Shown in pieces: positions 26,160 through 43,753 of a stretch of 64,000 nucleotides of DNA (the stretch's first letter is position 1; every line of letters begins with the position of its first letter). A program made the translations under genes and the position numbers. This DNA comes from Chytridium lagenaria (Eukaryota > Chytridiomycota > Chytridiomycetes > Chytridiales > Chytridiaceae), in assembly GCA_025449115.1 (NCBI GenBank), contig JAHLKC010000002.1:310001-374000 (forward strand), given 5' to 3'. The notes beneath the pieces are model-generated. The model did no database searches. It was not told the origin of the DNA and saw only the letters and a program-made list of their open reading frames with translations.

Positions 26160-29100
26160 TCACAACATTACCTTCAGCTCAACACCACATAAAATATTGC
26201 AAAGGCATGCACCAATTGTTTTTAATAAAGATTTGCTGACAGCACTGTTCGTCTCGGAAGAAGCAAAGTAGGAGTCTTTCCTAGCGTTCAAATCCACAGT
26301 TATAGTCTGGGTAGACAAATAGTCGACCAGGTTGGTATGAGTTGTCTCCATGACACTTTCCGCGAACAGTTTGGAGATGGTCATAGGGCTGGCTTCTAGC
26401 TGTCTTCTCTTTCTGGATATCGCGCGATAATGGAACTCAAGAGGTTTTGAATGTCAGACTGCTGAAGCGGGCAATGGTGATTTTGCGTCCGTCATCGATA
26501 CTGCAAAAAAATCCAAAGCCCTGTCCAGAAACAACGACAGAGTTTAAATTTTGCTCAACAGAAGCTCGAATGATAACAATAGGCGAAGGTAGCATTGCCG
26601 AATGTAAAGAATATTCTTCCTCCGAACTAACGAAGGAAATGTCGGCGGCAGCGCATAAAAGAACACCCTGAAATTGGCGAACAGGCAGAGACGGTGTAAC
26701 CTCTGCCGCTTTTACCGGACTGTCCACAGAAAGACATGGAACCTCCAGTGAGCAGATAACTGACCTCTAGAATACGTTAAGAATTTTGTCATGTTTGTTG
26801 TTAAAATTTTCTTACTTACCTTAACCAGAAATCGACGATATTAACTGGTTTGTCCAAGGCTGCAAAGTTGGTGAGATCTTGATCTCGGTAGTTGCCGATG
26901 TCAAAGAACGGAATATTTGACACCACTGACTTTAGATATAAATTGCGAAAGCCAACTATATCCCAGGTCTATCCGATTAGTATCGTTCTACCTAATGAAG
27001 CTTACATTATAATCTAGAGCTTTCCGTGAATTTGAATACAGATGTATGCATTTGAATGATCGGTGGCTATTAAATAAGGAGAGGGGCTTTCGTGAAATGC
27101 GTCAATTTTCACATCTGGGAAGTTAGCGCTAGTTAGGCCCAAAGACACTACCGACTACAGCTACAACGACATCAGTAGAGCACCAGCCGCTAATTCTGTG
27201 CATTCTTTGCAGGTCAAGAACTTACGGGGCTTGTAAGCCGTCTTCTTCAGAAGCTTTTCGTCACAGGGCAATTCCGTGCAAAAGCTTCCACGAGACATTT
27301 TCAACGAGGATTTGATGTGTGCTGATTTTCGCCTGCTTCTACAAGCTTCAAGGCCTATGAACTGATTTGATTAAATCGACTGGTAACAGTTAAACTTACG
27401 GTATAACGATGACCTTCCTCTATTTCACCCAATAATGTTTCGTTCGGTCCCCACATCGTTAGCTCAGCGATTGCTGCCGCATATGACGGCCGTGAATCGG
27501 GTAATCGCAAACATCAAGGCGGACGAACTGAGAAAACTCCCTTTTAGGTATCGCCTCCTTATTCTTAGTTTAGAAGATTAAAGCATAGGCTGACGAGTAC
27601 CATAACTTTACGAGCCATTTCTTCACGAGCATTATGCAAATCAGTCTCGCTTGAAATTGTTTTATCTGCCAAAGAATATTGGTAAGAGAAGCATTTGTCA
27701 AGCAGAACCTTCATGCTCGGTCTCAAAAATCTTCAAGAGTTTTGCCGCTTCTCTTTCTCGAAGGAGCTATTTAAAAATGTAAATATTTGCATATAAATTT
27801 ATCGTAAATGCTATTCTTACATTGTCTTCTTGCTCTTCTCTATATTTTTCAGCTTCGAGATGACACGAAACTTTCCGTTCTTTTTCTCGAAGTATGACGC
27901 AGGATATTTTCGCACAACAATTACATCAACAGCAGATATTCTTCCACCTTCTGGATTAACTTTTGATAGACTGATTGAAAATGGCCTGCTATTCACAAAG
28001 CCCATTCTACGGTCCCAGCAAGCTATTTTTGTACTGTTATAATGAAGACGGAGTTGAGGCTTCCGGGGCAATCTAAAGCGTCGACGGCTGGGACTTTTTC
28101 TCGAAGCTTTATGTGTAAATACTGCAGTAAATCAAACTCCAAACCTCTGCATTGCATATGTAGAGCTTTTGACCAATGTAAATCTTCTTTTGGGATAAAT
28201 TAACTTCCAACGGAGAGTCTAAAGTGACCGGTATTTTGTACCATCCGTCGGTCAACTCCAACACATTTTCTAAAGAGTGAGTAACAAAAGCGAAGTATTT
28301 TGTGTACCGTTTTCGTAGGAGTAGATATCAGAAATACAAGCACCATCGGAACGATGGGCATACGGTCTTGCTCGATGATTAACTTCAGAAGCCGAACGGT
28401 TTGCGGCTAATATTTCTTTATCATATCTAAACATCACATTAAAAATGAAACTATTATGCATTTACCTAAAGCAGAGCTGTTGTTCTACATTCTCCGGTTT
28501 CCAAAAGCTTTTTAGTTGAGATGGAAAGCGTCGGACCAAGGATGCCAATTTCCATAAGATCCACTTGTAATGGTTTTCCAACCCATTTTTGGGTTGCAAG
28601 ACTTTCATTTGCACCCTTTTGGATCAAAGCATTTCGAGCCTCCTTAACACCCCATAGCGATAAATTCGCCATGCCGCTTCCATCCCTCGTTTTAAAAATA
28701 TATGAAGTCGCCGAGACTGGATTCATTTCAATTATGCATGACGGACTTTAATGTTAGCACATAACGATAGCTTAAATACATTTTCAGAGTAAGCAATTCA
28801 TCGACGGTCTTGATAAAATATCACCCAAAGTATATCGCCAAGGCAAGCGATTGCTTTTCAACTCTTTCCATACTTAGAAAGCATAAATACTTAAGATTTA
28901 CCGCTTAAATCAAGTAGAGGCTTGGCTTCAGACTTCGGTGGGGATTTAACAGCTATAAGGGTGAATTTCGAATGTCGGAATGGGGTTTTGAAGGGAGTTC
29001 GCTTCATTTTGGTCTCTAATAATGTAAGTCAAACAAAACGTTGTATATATATACGTTTACCATTATTTGGTTTTGGCACAACAGGAGTTTTACAGTTTTT

Positions 29101-31282
29101 TTTATAAGTGTTTGTGTCGATGAAGCTGGTTGATGACAATTTGCTATCTGAATGCAGAGGTTCGTCTGCAAAACTGTTCTGCGCTTGCTGGAAGGAAGTC
29201 CCTGTTGACTTCATATCTCCCGTCGTAGCCGATCTGGTTCCAAAACCGGCAGAGGATGTATTCGGCGTACTCGTATCGATACAGTTGGGAGGTGCAGCGT
29301 TATTTTCTTGGAAAATATCCTCTTCAGTAAAGAGACTGAATACTTTCTGGTAAGAAGCATCCGTTGGTGTCTTCAAAGCTGTTTTCCCCGCAGACTTGAA
29401 TCCAAAACCTGCGAACGTAAAATTGTTCTTTCCTTCATCAATGGGTTGGGAAACCATGTCGTCATCGTTTGACACAGAGACCTCGTTTGCAAATAGATGT
29501 AGAGCTTTTTGCAAGGATACTTTTGATGGTAATTTTAAAGCCTTTTTGCCCGCAGATCTAAATCCAGTTTCAGCCGTCAAGTCATTAGCACCCCCAGTAG
29601 CAGCACTAGTAGTACTGTTAACAGTATTGTCTTGATGGAATTTATTGGCCGAATATGCAGCTTCGTCAGAGAAAAAGATTTCGTGCTTTCTCCAAAGATG
29701 CTGTTGTTGGTATCTTCCAAGCTGTCTTTCCGGCCGATTTGAATCCAAAGCCAAACCCCATCTCAATCGCTCCTGTGGAGCCGACAGTGTTGTCAATATT
29801 GTTGGCCGGTATCACCTGACTTTCCGATATCAAGGCGCCTTTGACTTGGGGCTTCATTATGTTCCTCTCATAGTTGTGATGAAAGTACTGTTATCTGCAT
29901 CGAGAGAACACAGTAGAGAGTCGGCCTGTAGCTCCGCGGATTTTGAGGCTTGCGGTAGTATTTTTCCTCTGCCTGTTGTGAAGCCGGAGCTCCCAGAATT
30001 TAGGTCGTTATAGAAGAGCTCAGCCTTTCTCTTCGCATTGTCGGATGGTTTGCCCAAGGACTTCCCGCTCGCAGCTTGAAATCCAGAGAATTCTATAGAC
30101 GCTAGGTTGCCGACATAAATGTAGGCACGGGATGCACATCATCACCTTGCCTTTCAAAAGACTTTTGTTCGGCGAAGTTCCCTTCAGACCTGAAGTTAAC
30201 TTAGCAATTAAAATAATTTTTTACCAAACACTGGATTATTCATCAAGGTTTCACCCCCATCCTTAACAACATCCAAAAGTTGTTCCATGGGTGACCGCGT
30301 CACATAATCTTTAAAACTTGAATCATCCGACGCATTCTGCCGCGTGTTCCAGTGCGGACTCATTTCCTCTTCTATTGCGTCAATCTTATCGACTTTCATT
30401 TTTTTTGAAGGGGTATCGCCACACGCTTCTCTCTGAGGATGACCATGTTAATTAAATAAAGAGAGAGGCAAAGAAGGTTGAAAATTAAATTCAGATATGT
30501 GTTTACCTTTTTGCTCACCGGTCGGATTAAGTTGCCGACAGATCCGCTCTTGAATGGCATTGGGGAGTACGATCCCAGATTTTCGAAGCAGGAATCTGAT
30601 AAATTAGATGATACCCTCTCGACATACATCATATACTAACATCTTCATTTGGCCGAAAATCGGGCTTGCGTCTTACGGGGCGTCGATTCAAACGCCTTTT
30701 AGCTTTGATTACTGGAGTTCTCGATAAAATCCCGGATTCCGGGACAGCTGTACGAAAAGTATCTAAACATATGAGAAGGTCGTGTACGATGCCTACATTT
30801 AACAGGGGTTTTTAAAGGAACGTGTGAAATTATTCCAAGCTGTAACGGTACTTCCTTGTAATCTGAGTCGGAAGCCCGGAAAGCTCTAATTGGAGTTCCA
30901 TGGATGGGCTCCATCCTTTGACCTCGGTCCAGTGGAATTGTGGGGTTTTAAATGTAGAAACGGGTCTGCGAACATCTTTCTCGTAATCATTAAAACCTTG
31001 TAACTTATTACAAAACGTTAAAAGTATGAATCTACTGTTTTTGCGGAATGATGGTTGAATAATTGTCCGTGGTGTCGAAGAAGGCAATCGAATGTGATGG
31101 GCTTTGTTAAATCTAACTCGGGATAGACCTCTAGGTGATAAAACAGTCCTCCTTGCATTTTTATCTCCCGTTATATGAATCACATAATCTTCTTTGACGG
31201 ATACATAAACCCGGCCGGCGTTATCTTGGTCGTTCCATGCGTCAAAGGATTCAAGCAGTCTTTGCTCCCATTCGAATTCCAT
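26160..31282 (-). CDS. BRCA2: BRCA2/Brh2 homolog, RAD51 mediator
   Basis: Loads RAD51 on ssDNA during homologous recombination. The ATG at 31282 starts MEFEWEQRLLESFDAW. The N-terminal third is disordered. Five BRC-like repeats lie at about 30100-29170. The DNA-binding region starts with FKTPFRHSK near 28990, then a helical domain with LWGVKEARNALIQKGANESL and ATQKWVG near 28570-28650, FRYDKEILAANRSA near 28390-28430, VLELTDGWYKIPVTLDSP near 28200-28260, and OB1 with WDRRMGFVNSRPFSISL and AVDVIVVRKYPASYFEKK near 27880-28020. OB2/OB3 occupy 27700-26160 with weaker similarity. Many exons and frame breaks. Tail-to-tail with the CEP164-like gene; head-to-head with COPA (354 bp). I see no clear tower insertion, but cannot exclude one. 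Confidence 0.9.
29170..30100 (-). repeat. Five BRC-like repeats within BRCA2
   Basis: Units of about 26 residues on the minus strand, in protein order: SGFQAASGKSLGKPS with KRKAELF (about 30095-30015); GFKSAGKTAWKIPTTASLEK with ARNLF (29758-29670); GFRSAGKKALKLPSKVSLQK with ALHLF (29565-29491); GFKSAGKTALKTPTDASYQK with VFSLF (29409-29331); and GTRSATTGDMKSTGTSFQQA with QNSF (29247-29170). The FxxA RAD51-contact motif is present in the first four; the fifth has TRSA, losing the Phe. The second, third and fourth are similar enough to suggest recent internal duplication. Confidence 0.85.
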
Positions 31283-31636
31283 GACAAGTCCGATCACGAA
31301 TCTAATGCGTTAATATTGTACTTCTCTCAGCTATCCATCACAACAATAAACCAGTTAAGCTGTAGGGGTTTCCCAGTATTATTCGAATACCCTTACAAAT
31401 GGCAATATACTTTGAGTATCATGCAAAAACAAAAGGTTTCATTTATTTTATATGCCCCTAGATATATTTATTCGGAATATAACTGCATCTATGATTGACT
31501 AGACGCAGGAAGTCCAGTAGAATCCGTAGAATGAGTTTTGAAGTAAGCCTTTTACGCATTTGAGAACAACCTTGTGGCAGACACAGAGACCGCTGAACGG
31601 AGATTTTTTTGTGCAGAGAATTTTTCATCTTGGGCA

Positions 31637-35976
<4,340 letters not shown>

Positions 35977-36200
35977 AAGAATGCTTGTCAACATATGAAA
36001 TTTTCGCCTGAACGGATGGAGGACAGAGTGAAAGGAAGGAAAAGATCGAAGAACGAACCCCACAAGCGAGACGGGAAGGACAATGACCGCACAGCAGAAA
36101 ACGACCATGCATAGGAAAGATGACTCTCCCTTCAGGAATATTATATCCTTCATCATCTGGTATGAGGCCAACGCAGCAAATTATCATCGATTCAAACAAA

Positions 36201-36613
36201 ATGGATGAAAGCGGAGCTGCTAGCTCGGAAGATAGCATAAGAAGGTTGAATTTTATAGCCGTGTTCTAATTTATAGCTATGTGGATTGGATAAACATAAG
36301 CCTTCAGACCAACGAGGAAGTCGAGGTCATCGGCGTCGACCCGGCGTTGCCAAAAACTGTTTCTGTAGTCGTCTTGTTAACCTCTGACGAGGCTGTTGGA
36401 GTACTAGATGATGTTTATACGCCGCGACCTCTGTGTCAATTGAAAACCATTGAAACTATCACTGTTGTCTCACCATTCGATAAAACGTTCCGCAGCGGTA
36501 TGCGGGTGCGTATATCTCGTATTGCGCCGGAGTCGACAGAAAGCAAGCCTCGAGATGTCATAGTATCGAAGACTATTTCAAGCTCCCAGACATGGGTTGC
36601 CAAAAGTGTGTAA
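36201..36613 (+). CDS. Small hypothetical protein, beta-rich
   Basis: Two exons: ATG 36201 to 36244 (MDESGAASSEDSIR) and 36277-36613, with a 32-nt GT-AG intron. The join gives SYVDWINISLQTNEEVEV then IGVDPALPKTVSVVVLLTSD. The alternating hydrophobic pattern and the early DWI-x-EVEV block recall an Sm-like fold such as Gemin6, but I would not assign that without a structure or profile search. Length is about 125 residues. It starts 225 bp after COPA and its stop lies only 16 bp before the Dicer ATG, which is unusually tight for two separate transcription units. Confidence 0.55.
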
Positions 36614-36629
36614 ATAATAATAAAAAAGG

Positions 36630-39600
36630 ATGCCACCGCAAAAACCACGCCCGTACCAAATTGAATTGTATGAAGAAGCGCTTCAGCGAAACATCATTGC
36701 TTATCTTGAAACAGGATCTGGGAAAACTGTACATGTTCTTCAATGATACAATACTAATTCTGGAAGCTCATTTCCATTCTTCTTCTGGAGCGTTTCGCCC
36801 ATGAGTTAAAGGAAGTCTCTCAAACCGATGTTTGTCAATACATCCAGTCAAAATCTCTGAAGCGGAACCCACCTCTGCATCTATTGCTCTCGGTGTTCAA
36901 GATGACACTGGAATTGGAGACCATGAGATTTTGTTAAGCAATGGTCTGCAACTTCCGGCTTTAACGAAGAAAGTGGTCTCTGTGTTCCGACAGTACTCTT
37001 GTGAATCAGCAAGCTGAAAAGATTCGGGAAAACACTAATTTATCGGTTGGGGAGTACTCGAGAGATGATCATGCTTCAATAAGCCATTGGGATGCCCTTG
37101 GATGGTATGCGAAATATCATCTCGACACGTCCTTGTCTTTACTCCACAAATCTTCTTGAACGTCCTCGCCACGGATTTCTAAACCTTTCGAAGCACGTCA
37201 GTCTCCTAATATTTGATGAGGCGCATCATGCCTTTGGAAATCATCCTTACAATCTTATAATGGAGGGAGTCTACCATACCTGTATTGGTGACCGTCCCAA
37301 AGTCTTTGGGATGACAGCTTCACCAGTTTTTAAAAGAACATCAACAAAAGAAGCTTCAGTAATCAAGTTGGCAGAAGCTGCAAAGGAATTTGGATTGCAC
37401 CCGTGATTACTATCGTCGATCGGAATAGTTTATTATCCTTCATCCCGAGAACCAGAGAATTTATTGTGGAATATCCGCAGACTTTTACCTCGATGGTACC
37501 TCCTCCTTTTCCCTCAGTTTCAAAACAGCGCGAGTTCTGCCTTTCTCTCAAAGTGCATCGACAGTCTGAAGATCTTCTGTGAACGGATCCCAATTTTCAA
37601 ATTCAGCTCCCAAATGGTTAACCGCTATCAATGCAAACAAGATCACCCACGGAGTTTTGTGCGCTGGACTATGTGCTATGAGACTGCTCAAATCCTCAGT
37701 TATGAAAATGCAACGTCGAAGAAGTGGTAAAGCCATAGCAATCACGGGCTTTTCGGATGCATTGGAAGGTGCCTAGAATATTTTACTTGAGTGCGTCTTT
37801 CTTTTGCAGTGTACGTGTATAATTCCAGGGCTAAAAGTATTTTTATGGAATCATACGGTTTAGATGCGAAGCAAGCTCTTAAAAGCATTCCTTTTCCAAA
37901 TCTTTCGGACTTGCAGCCGAACGATCTTTCGCCAAAAATTTGGACTTTAATTGATATATTAAAACGAAAGCGTCGCGAACAGAAGAGCTATGCAGACTTT
38001 CGCGGTATGATTTTTGTTGATCGTCGAACAACAGCTTCTGTTGTTAGTGATTTGGTGAACCATCTTGCAAACGGGTTAGATCTCGATGTAAAATGTGGAT
38101 TCGTTACGGGCCACGGAGAAACGGGGCGTAGCAACAACCAGAAAATGTCGTCAAATACGCAAAAGCAATTTTTTAATCGGTTTCGAGAGGGCATTTTTAA
38201 CTTGTTAGTCGTTACTCGAGTGGCTGAAGAAGGTATTGATATGTAATTTATGAAATTTTTTCTGATCATTTAACTTTTTCTTGTTAGACCAGCATGTAAC
38301 CTCGTCATAATATTTGACATCTTTCGATCAAACACTGGATACATTCAATCACGAGGACGAGCTCGTGATGTTCTGGGATCAGAATATTATGTATTCGTTC
38401 AAGAAAATGATGAGCATGTGATTCAAACATTGGCCCATGCTAAGATATCCGAAGCACTTACTCGGACGGCAATTAAGGCAATGGCCGAACAGGAAACCAC
38501 GTGATTTTCTTTACATCAATGAATCGAAAGATATCCAGTTCGCCGATAATCTATTTGGATCGCAGTTCATTATTCGAACGAAATACGCTGCTATAAATCA
38601 ATCTGCAGCCGAAACAGTTCTTCTACGTTACATGAAAACGAAAACAGTTCCTCACTTTTAATCGAGGGTGCAGTATCAGAAAACGATCCAACTCTTGTCG
38701 CGCAATATGACATGTTGAGGGAGCAAGGCTCGTCGGCCGCTGCTGTATCATCGCAGATGGCACTTTTAAAGGAGTACGGCACTCTTTTCGGATTCGTAGC
38801 ATGGTTGGAAATACCGATAGCCTCGAGTTTAGTCAAAATATCTGGATTTTTAAGATGCACAAAGAAGCTTGCTGTGCAGTCTGCGGCCTTGGAGGCCGTT
38901 CGCGTGCTCTACGCTAAAGGGCACTTAAACGAAAAATCTTCTTCCTTTTAAGCGTGAGAAGAAAGGGAAAGCCTTTGCCTTATCCACAAAAATATTACCA
39001 ACAGAAGATTTGAATATGGCAGAAAGTGGAGTTGAAGCGGTGCCGCGCGAGGGTTCAGAGTACCCAAAAGCTGTACCAAAATGCTTAGCCCTGAGTTCCT
39101 TTTGGGAGACGTTTTCGACTAATTTGTCTAGTGAATCTGTGTGTGATGACGAAAAGTCCTTTTTGTCTCATTCATTAAGATTAAAGGCCCATCTAGCCAT
39201 TCACTTAAAGAAGGCGAAAATCTCGACCCTCGCACCAAATCTTTGCTTCATTAATCAGTGAAGCTTGCTTTACCTTTGCGGTAGCTACCGAGAATCCATT
39301 GCCATCGGATCTCCCTCTCTTCTCTGTGTATCCAACTGGATCTTTTACTTTTACAGTTGAAGTTGTGCCGTGGCATAATTGCTGTAATCTTAGTATGTCT
39401 GGCCAAAGTTGTGCCTGTTTCGCCTCCAACACTTTAAGACCAGTGCGGCTTTCACAGAATCTGTTGAAGAAGCTACGTGTGTTTCAAAGCCGATTGTGGA
39501 GTTTGACTGTAAAAAGCCAACAGAGCTCGTCAACGGAGGAAGCATCCCAAGAGCGGATAAATTCGGCTGCTTGGAATCTCTTGATTTTACCTATGTCAAC

Positions 39601-42019
39601 CGTCGGTTTCCTGAAGACCTCTATTACGTCTCAAGCCTCAGTTTGGAACATTGACGAGGGGTTCCTTGATGATGTTTGAGTGAAAGGACGGTGATTTTAC
39701 ACGACTGGATACAGTTTCTGGTTACCATCAATAAGAAAGACATGGAACCAAGCAAGAGGCTAAAGTTAGATAACAGTACGGAAGAAAGCGACGTCAGAAA
39801 AATTGAGTCAAATTTGGGATGGGAGATGGCAACAGGTCGGAAAACGCAAGCTTGGGTTTCAGCAGAGCTTTGAGCCTATGAATTTATCGGCCTTAAAGGT
39901 TCATCGAAATATCTTCAATTCGATAGACAAATTCGAAAATCCCGACCAGTTTACTCCGAATAATGATGATATTCTGAAAGTTCAGGAGATGCTCAAGAAA
40001 ATTGTCATTAAAACTCGACACAATAACTTGAAGTATTACATCGAGGATATTGATTTGAGTTTATCACCGAGATCTACTTTCGTACTTCCTGATTCCGAGC
40101 AGAGCACATTTGCAGAGCACGCCTTGAAATTAGGATATGTTGTTCGCAATCTCGATACTTATATGGTTCGTGTCAGGCAGCTGCACAACACCAGATCATT
40201 TTTAAAAAAGTGGACCCAAGAGATGACTTTTTAAGTCGGCAAACGGTCCACTTAATTCCAGAAATTTCTTCAGTATTGCCCTTTCCTGAAGAAGTCATGC
40301 TTCTGTCGCAGTGTGTACCTTCAATTATTTACCGCCTAGGTAATGCCGCCATAATTGACGATTTGAGGCTACATCTGCAACTCAATGATATGAAGTTGGA
40401 GGCGCTTTTGCACGCTTGTACAGCTACATCGGCAGGGGAGGCTTACAGCTACGAACGTTTCGAGACTCTGGGGGATTCCTTCCTAAAGTATGCTGTTTCG
40501 TTAGACCTGTTTTTGAACAATCTGACTTCAAGCGAGGGAGAGTTATCCTTGCTGAGAAACAGTGTTGTGAGTAACCAGAACCTGTTCGAAATAGCAAAGA
40601 ACCATGATTTGGGTGGTTTCTTGATACTTTCACCCTTCCGGTTTCGAGACTTGTCTCTACCTACTTGCAATGATGACGCTAATAGGTATTCATACTATGA
40701 AAAGAGAGTTTTGGGGTGAAAAAAAACTTGCAGACTTTGTTGAGGCCATTTTGGGGAGCTGTATTACCGATATAGGCCCAGATAAGGCTGTAGAATTCAT
40801 GAAGAGTATTGGCTCATCAGTTCCATACGAGCTTCGGCTGACAGGTTTCTTCTGGAATATCAAGAAAAAGAAGGTTTCGCGTCATTTACTGGACGACTTG
40901 AAAAGCTTTACGACAAGCTTGGATACAAGTTTAATTATCCAAGCCTCGCCCTTGAAGCTATAACTCATTACTCGTGCTTAAACGGAAGTAAATCCTACGA
41001 AAGACTTGAATTTTTGGGGGACGCTATTTGGATTGGCTTGTAATGAGATATTTCTTTGACAAGGGCCAAGACTATACTTCCGAAAAGTTATCAGAGTTGA
41101 AGGCTGCAACTGTCAATAACGATGCCTTATGTCGGATGTCTGTATCTTTGGGCCTCGACGAATCCTCTTACTTTCAGATGCTAATCTGGAAGCTGATATA
41201 AAGGCTTACTTAAGTCACTTAGCTTTTGAAGATTGCTCGAATGCTGTCGTGGACTTTTTCATGGAGGGTCCGAAAGCCCTCGGTGATGTGTTTGAGTCCA
41301 TGATCGCTGCAGTCTTTCTCGATAGCGGAATGGATCTTAAAAGAACATGGTCTGTTTTCTCTCCGGTTTTTTTGAAATACTCCGAAAAGTTCTCGGAGCC
41401 GGATGTTGTAAACAAAAGTCCTATCAGAAGGATGACCGAGTTCTTCCAAAAAAAAGGTTTTCAAACAAAGGATCTTTGGTGCAGGTTTGGATTCCATATT
41501 GACTTAAAGGCTTACTTTATTAAAGGTTCACGGGAGTGCACCGAGAGCAATATAAAATTTCAAACGTGTGAAGTGGGTCTCATGTACCTCGCGGTGGCAA
41601 CGGGAAAAGGAAACTCGCGATCACTTGCAAAACGAGTGGCCGCCTCAAACGCATTAATGTGGATTCGGGACACGAAAACGATCTAGAAGAGCTTTAGAAA
41701 TCGTCGGGCTGGGATCAGTGTCAATAACTGGGCGGATCTCGTTCAAAGCCCAAGCGATGAAGAAGTTCCATCAACTTTCAAATCGGAGGATGTGGTTATT
41801 CCGGCAAAGACGCTGGATGACCCGCCTGAGTCCCCCGAAGTTTTAGTCGACAATACCGACTTCCACGAGGATGTGTGGATCGACTCCGTTCTTGGAGTTC
41901 TTGATGAGGTAGACTCACGCGGCCAAAACAATCAGAATATACCACAGCATGCTGTTGAAGCAAGCCTAAGTAAATTCAGGAGTTACTTCGGAGACATCGA
42001 GAAGAAGAGCTTTCATTAA
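36630..42019 (+). CDS. DCL: Dicer-like RNase III
   Basis: Cuts double-stranded RNA into small RNAs for silencing. ATG 36630 opens MPPQKPRPYQIELYEEALQR, then helicase motif I ETGSGKT near 36710-36730, motif II LIFDEAHHAFGN near 37205-37240, motif III MTASP near 37310, motif VI QSRGRARD near 38345-38370. A Dicer dimerisation (DUF283) domain with LRCTKKLAVQSAALEAVRVL spans about 38560-38930. The PAZ-platform region covers 39000-40200 with weak similarity. RNase IIIa has YERFETLGDSFLKYAVSLDL near 40450-40510; RNase IIIb has YERLEFLGDA near 40995-41030 and GPKALGDVFESMIAAVFLDS near 41265-41330. A C-terminal dsRBD-like stretch (SLAKRVAASNALMWI) ends near 41670, followed by an acidic tail. Both catalytic centres keep their acidic residues. 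Many frame breaks. Confidence 0.93.
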
Positions 42020-42247
42020 GAGAAACACATGCTGAAGCATTCGCAAATCTTTTAGGAATATCCTCAAATTATATCTCTTCAAATCTGCAATAAATTATAT
42101 TGCCGACAGTGGCGTTAAGAGACTTTAAAATTTAATGATAACGTTGCGACTGTGCATACCTCTCTGTTTCCAGAAGCTGTTGATAGTGCGCCCCGAATTT
42201 TCGAAATTACATCGTTATCAACCGGAAATTGTTTACGCCGACTAAAA

Positions 42248-43317
42248 TCAATTAGAACAATCCGAGCTAGTCAATACCCATCCACAACAAGACTTCCCGA
42301 ACCGGCACAATAATTTTAATCGAACCTTCAATACTTTAGCCATGGCCTTCCAAATTACTAAACTTATTATTAAGCAGCCTGACCAATTATCACATTGGCT
42401 CACGTTGGGGAACTTCCACTCAAAAAGATACCAAGTTCAAGGCAAATGTCCCTAACAGTCCTAAGTGCTGTTCCTTCTAGCACATAATTAAGAGGAGCAG
42501 ATTCGATCGCAAAATGGCCATTTCCAATATCCAGAATGACAGCAAAATTTGATATGAGGCCCTCGTATACTTGCCCGTGAGGATCGATTAAAATAAACTT
42601 CGTCCGCCTTGAATTCCCCTCCGACCAATTCCCATTTTCTCCTTTCTCTAGAAGGTTTTTAACAAGACGAAATTGAATGACGTGATAAGAAATAAATGCA
42701 CTTGTGCATACAATATCCAATTTGAGTCTTTGGACGTAGGGTTACAACGAGGATCTCCGCCAAAAAGCACGGAGCACGATGATATTGAAGGAATTGGAAG
42801 CGGATCACAATGAATCAGAATTTTTGGCGTTGAGTTCTAAACACCATCAGATGAATTAGTACAAGATAAAAATAAACCTGTTTATAATACGACACTAGTA
42901 TGGTAGCTTTAAGCTCCCTTCGTCATCTTCGTAGCTAAAGTAGTCTTTTACACAGTGACTTAAAACTCTCTGTAATATCTCGGCCAAAGCACTTTTGTCT
43001 CGATAGACAGCAAGCTTTGATCTAACCTCATCACTTTCGTTGGGATAACCTCGATATCTGTTCCAGCCCGCTGTATCAATTATAGGACATAGCTTTCTAG
43101 CCGATGGAACGACGTAATCGACGGATGTAAATGTGATGTCCTTCAAGGATGAGGACAGTCGGGAGACATGATGGTCGAACGCAACCAAATATGACCGGTT
43201 CATTGTTCGAAGAACCGTATAGGCACCTGCAGGATTTGAGAGCAAAAACTGCTTTGCATTTAATGTTGTTGGAGTCGAGCGGATTTGGCCATCTTCGAAT
43301 GTATATATAAACTTCAT
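42248..43317 (-). CDS. PLP fold-type IV enzyme (aminotransferase class IV / ADC lyase-like)
   Basis: A pyridoxal-phosphate enzyme of the branched-chain aminotransferase / aminodeoxychorismate lyase fold. ATG 43317 gives MKFIYTFEDGQIR, then GAYTVLRTMNRSYLVAFDHH with HVSRLSSSL near 43140-43215. The second half has ILIDPHGQVYEGLISNFAVI near 42530-42600 (the E-G-x-x-S-N-F signature of the family), PLNYVLEGTALRTVRDICLE near 42430-42490, and the ending GSIKIIVPVREVLLWVL before TGA 42248-42250. The catalytic Lys should lie between 42900 and 42600, in a part I could not read cleanly. Substrate is unknown: candidates are aminodeoxychorismate (folate), branched-chain or D-amino acids. Divergent from PWP2. 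Confidence 0.75.
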
Positions 43318-43753
43318 CTTTTTCCTGTAAATTGTCAGGCAACTTTACAGCTTTGCTTGGTACATGCTGCACCCTGCATCGTCCAATGATCCTCTGAAAT
43401 ATTGTAAATGTGAAGAAACGTAATATTAACACGCCAGATGGACTTGATCACGGTTCACCAAAAAAGGCTTTTTTGATCCGACGTTCGGCGTGTCAATATT
43501 CTTAATGCTTTCTGTTGCATCATTTATTTATACAATTAGACATTGACTACATCACCCCCTTTGTTACATTTGTGGCCCTACTTCTCCTTTTGGGGAATAG
43601 AGGCAAAACTCTTGTAAGTAGACTTGTTCTACATGTATGACATAAAAATACATTGACTACATCGATATGTCGCAACCCCCTATCTCTTCAGACCTTGTTG
43701 CAGATAAGTTCAACGTCAAGTTGAACGGGTTGTCACTTTTAGGCAATTTGTAC

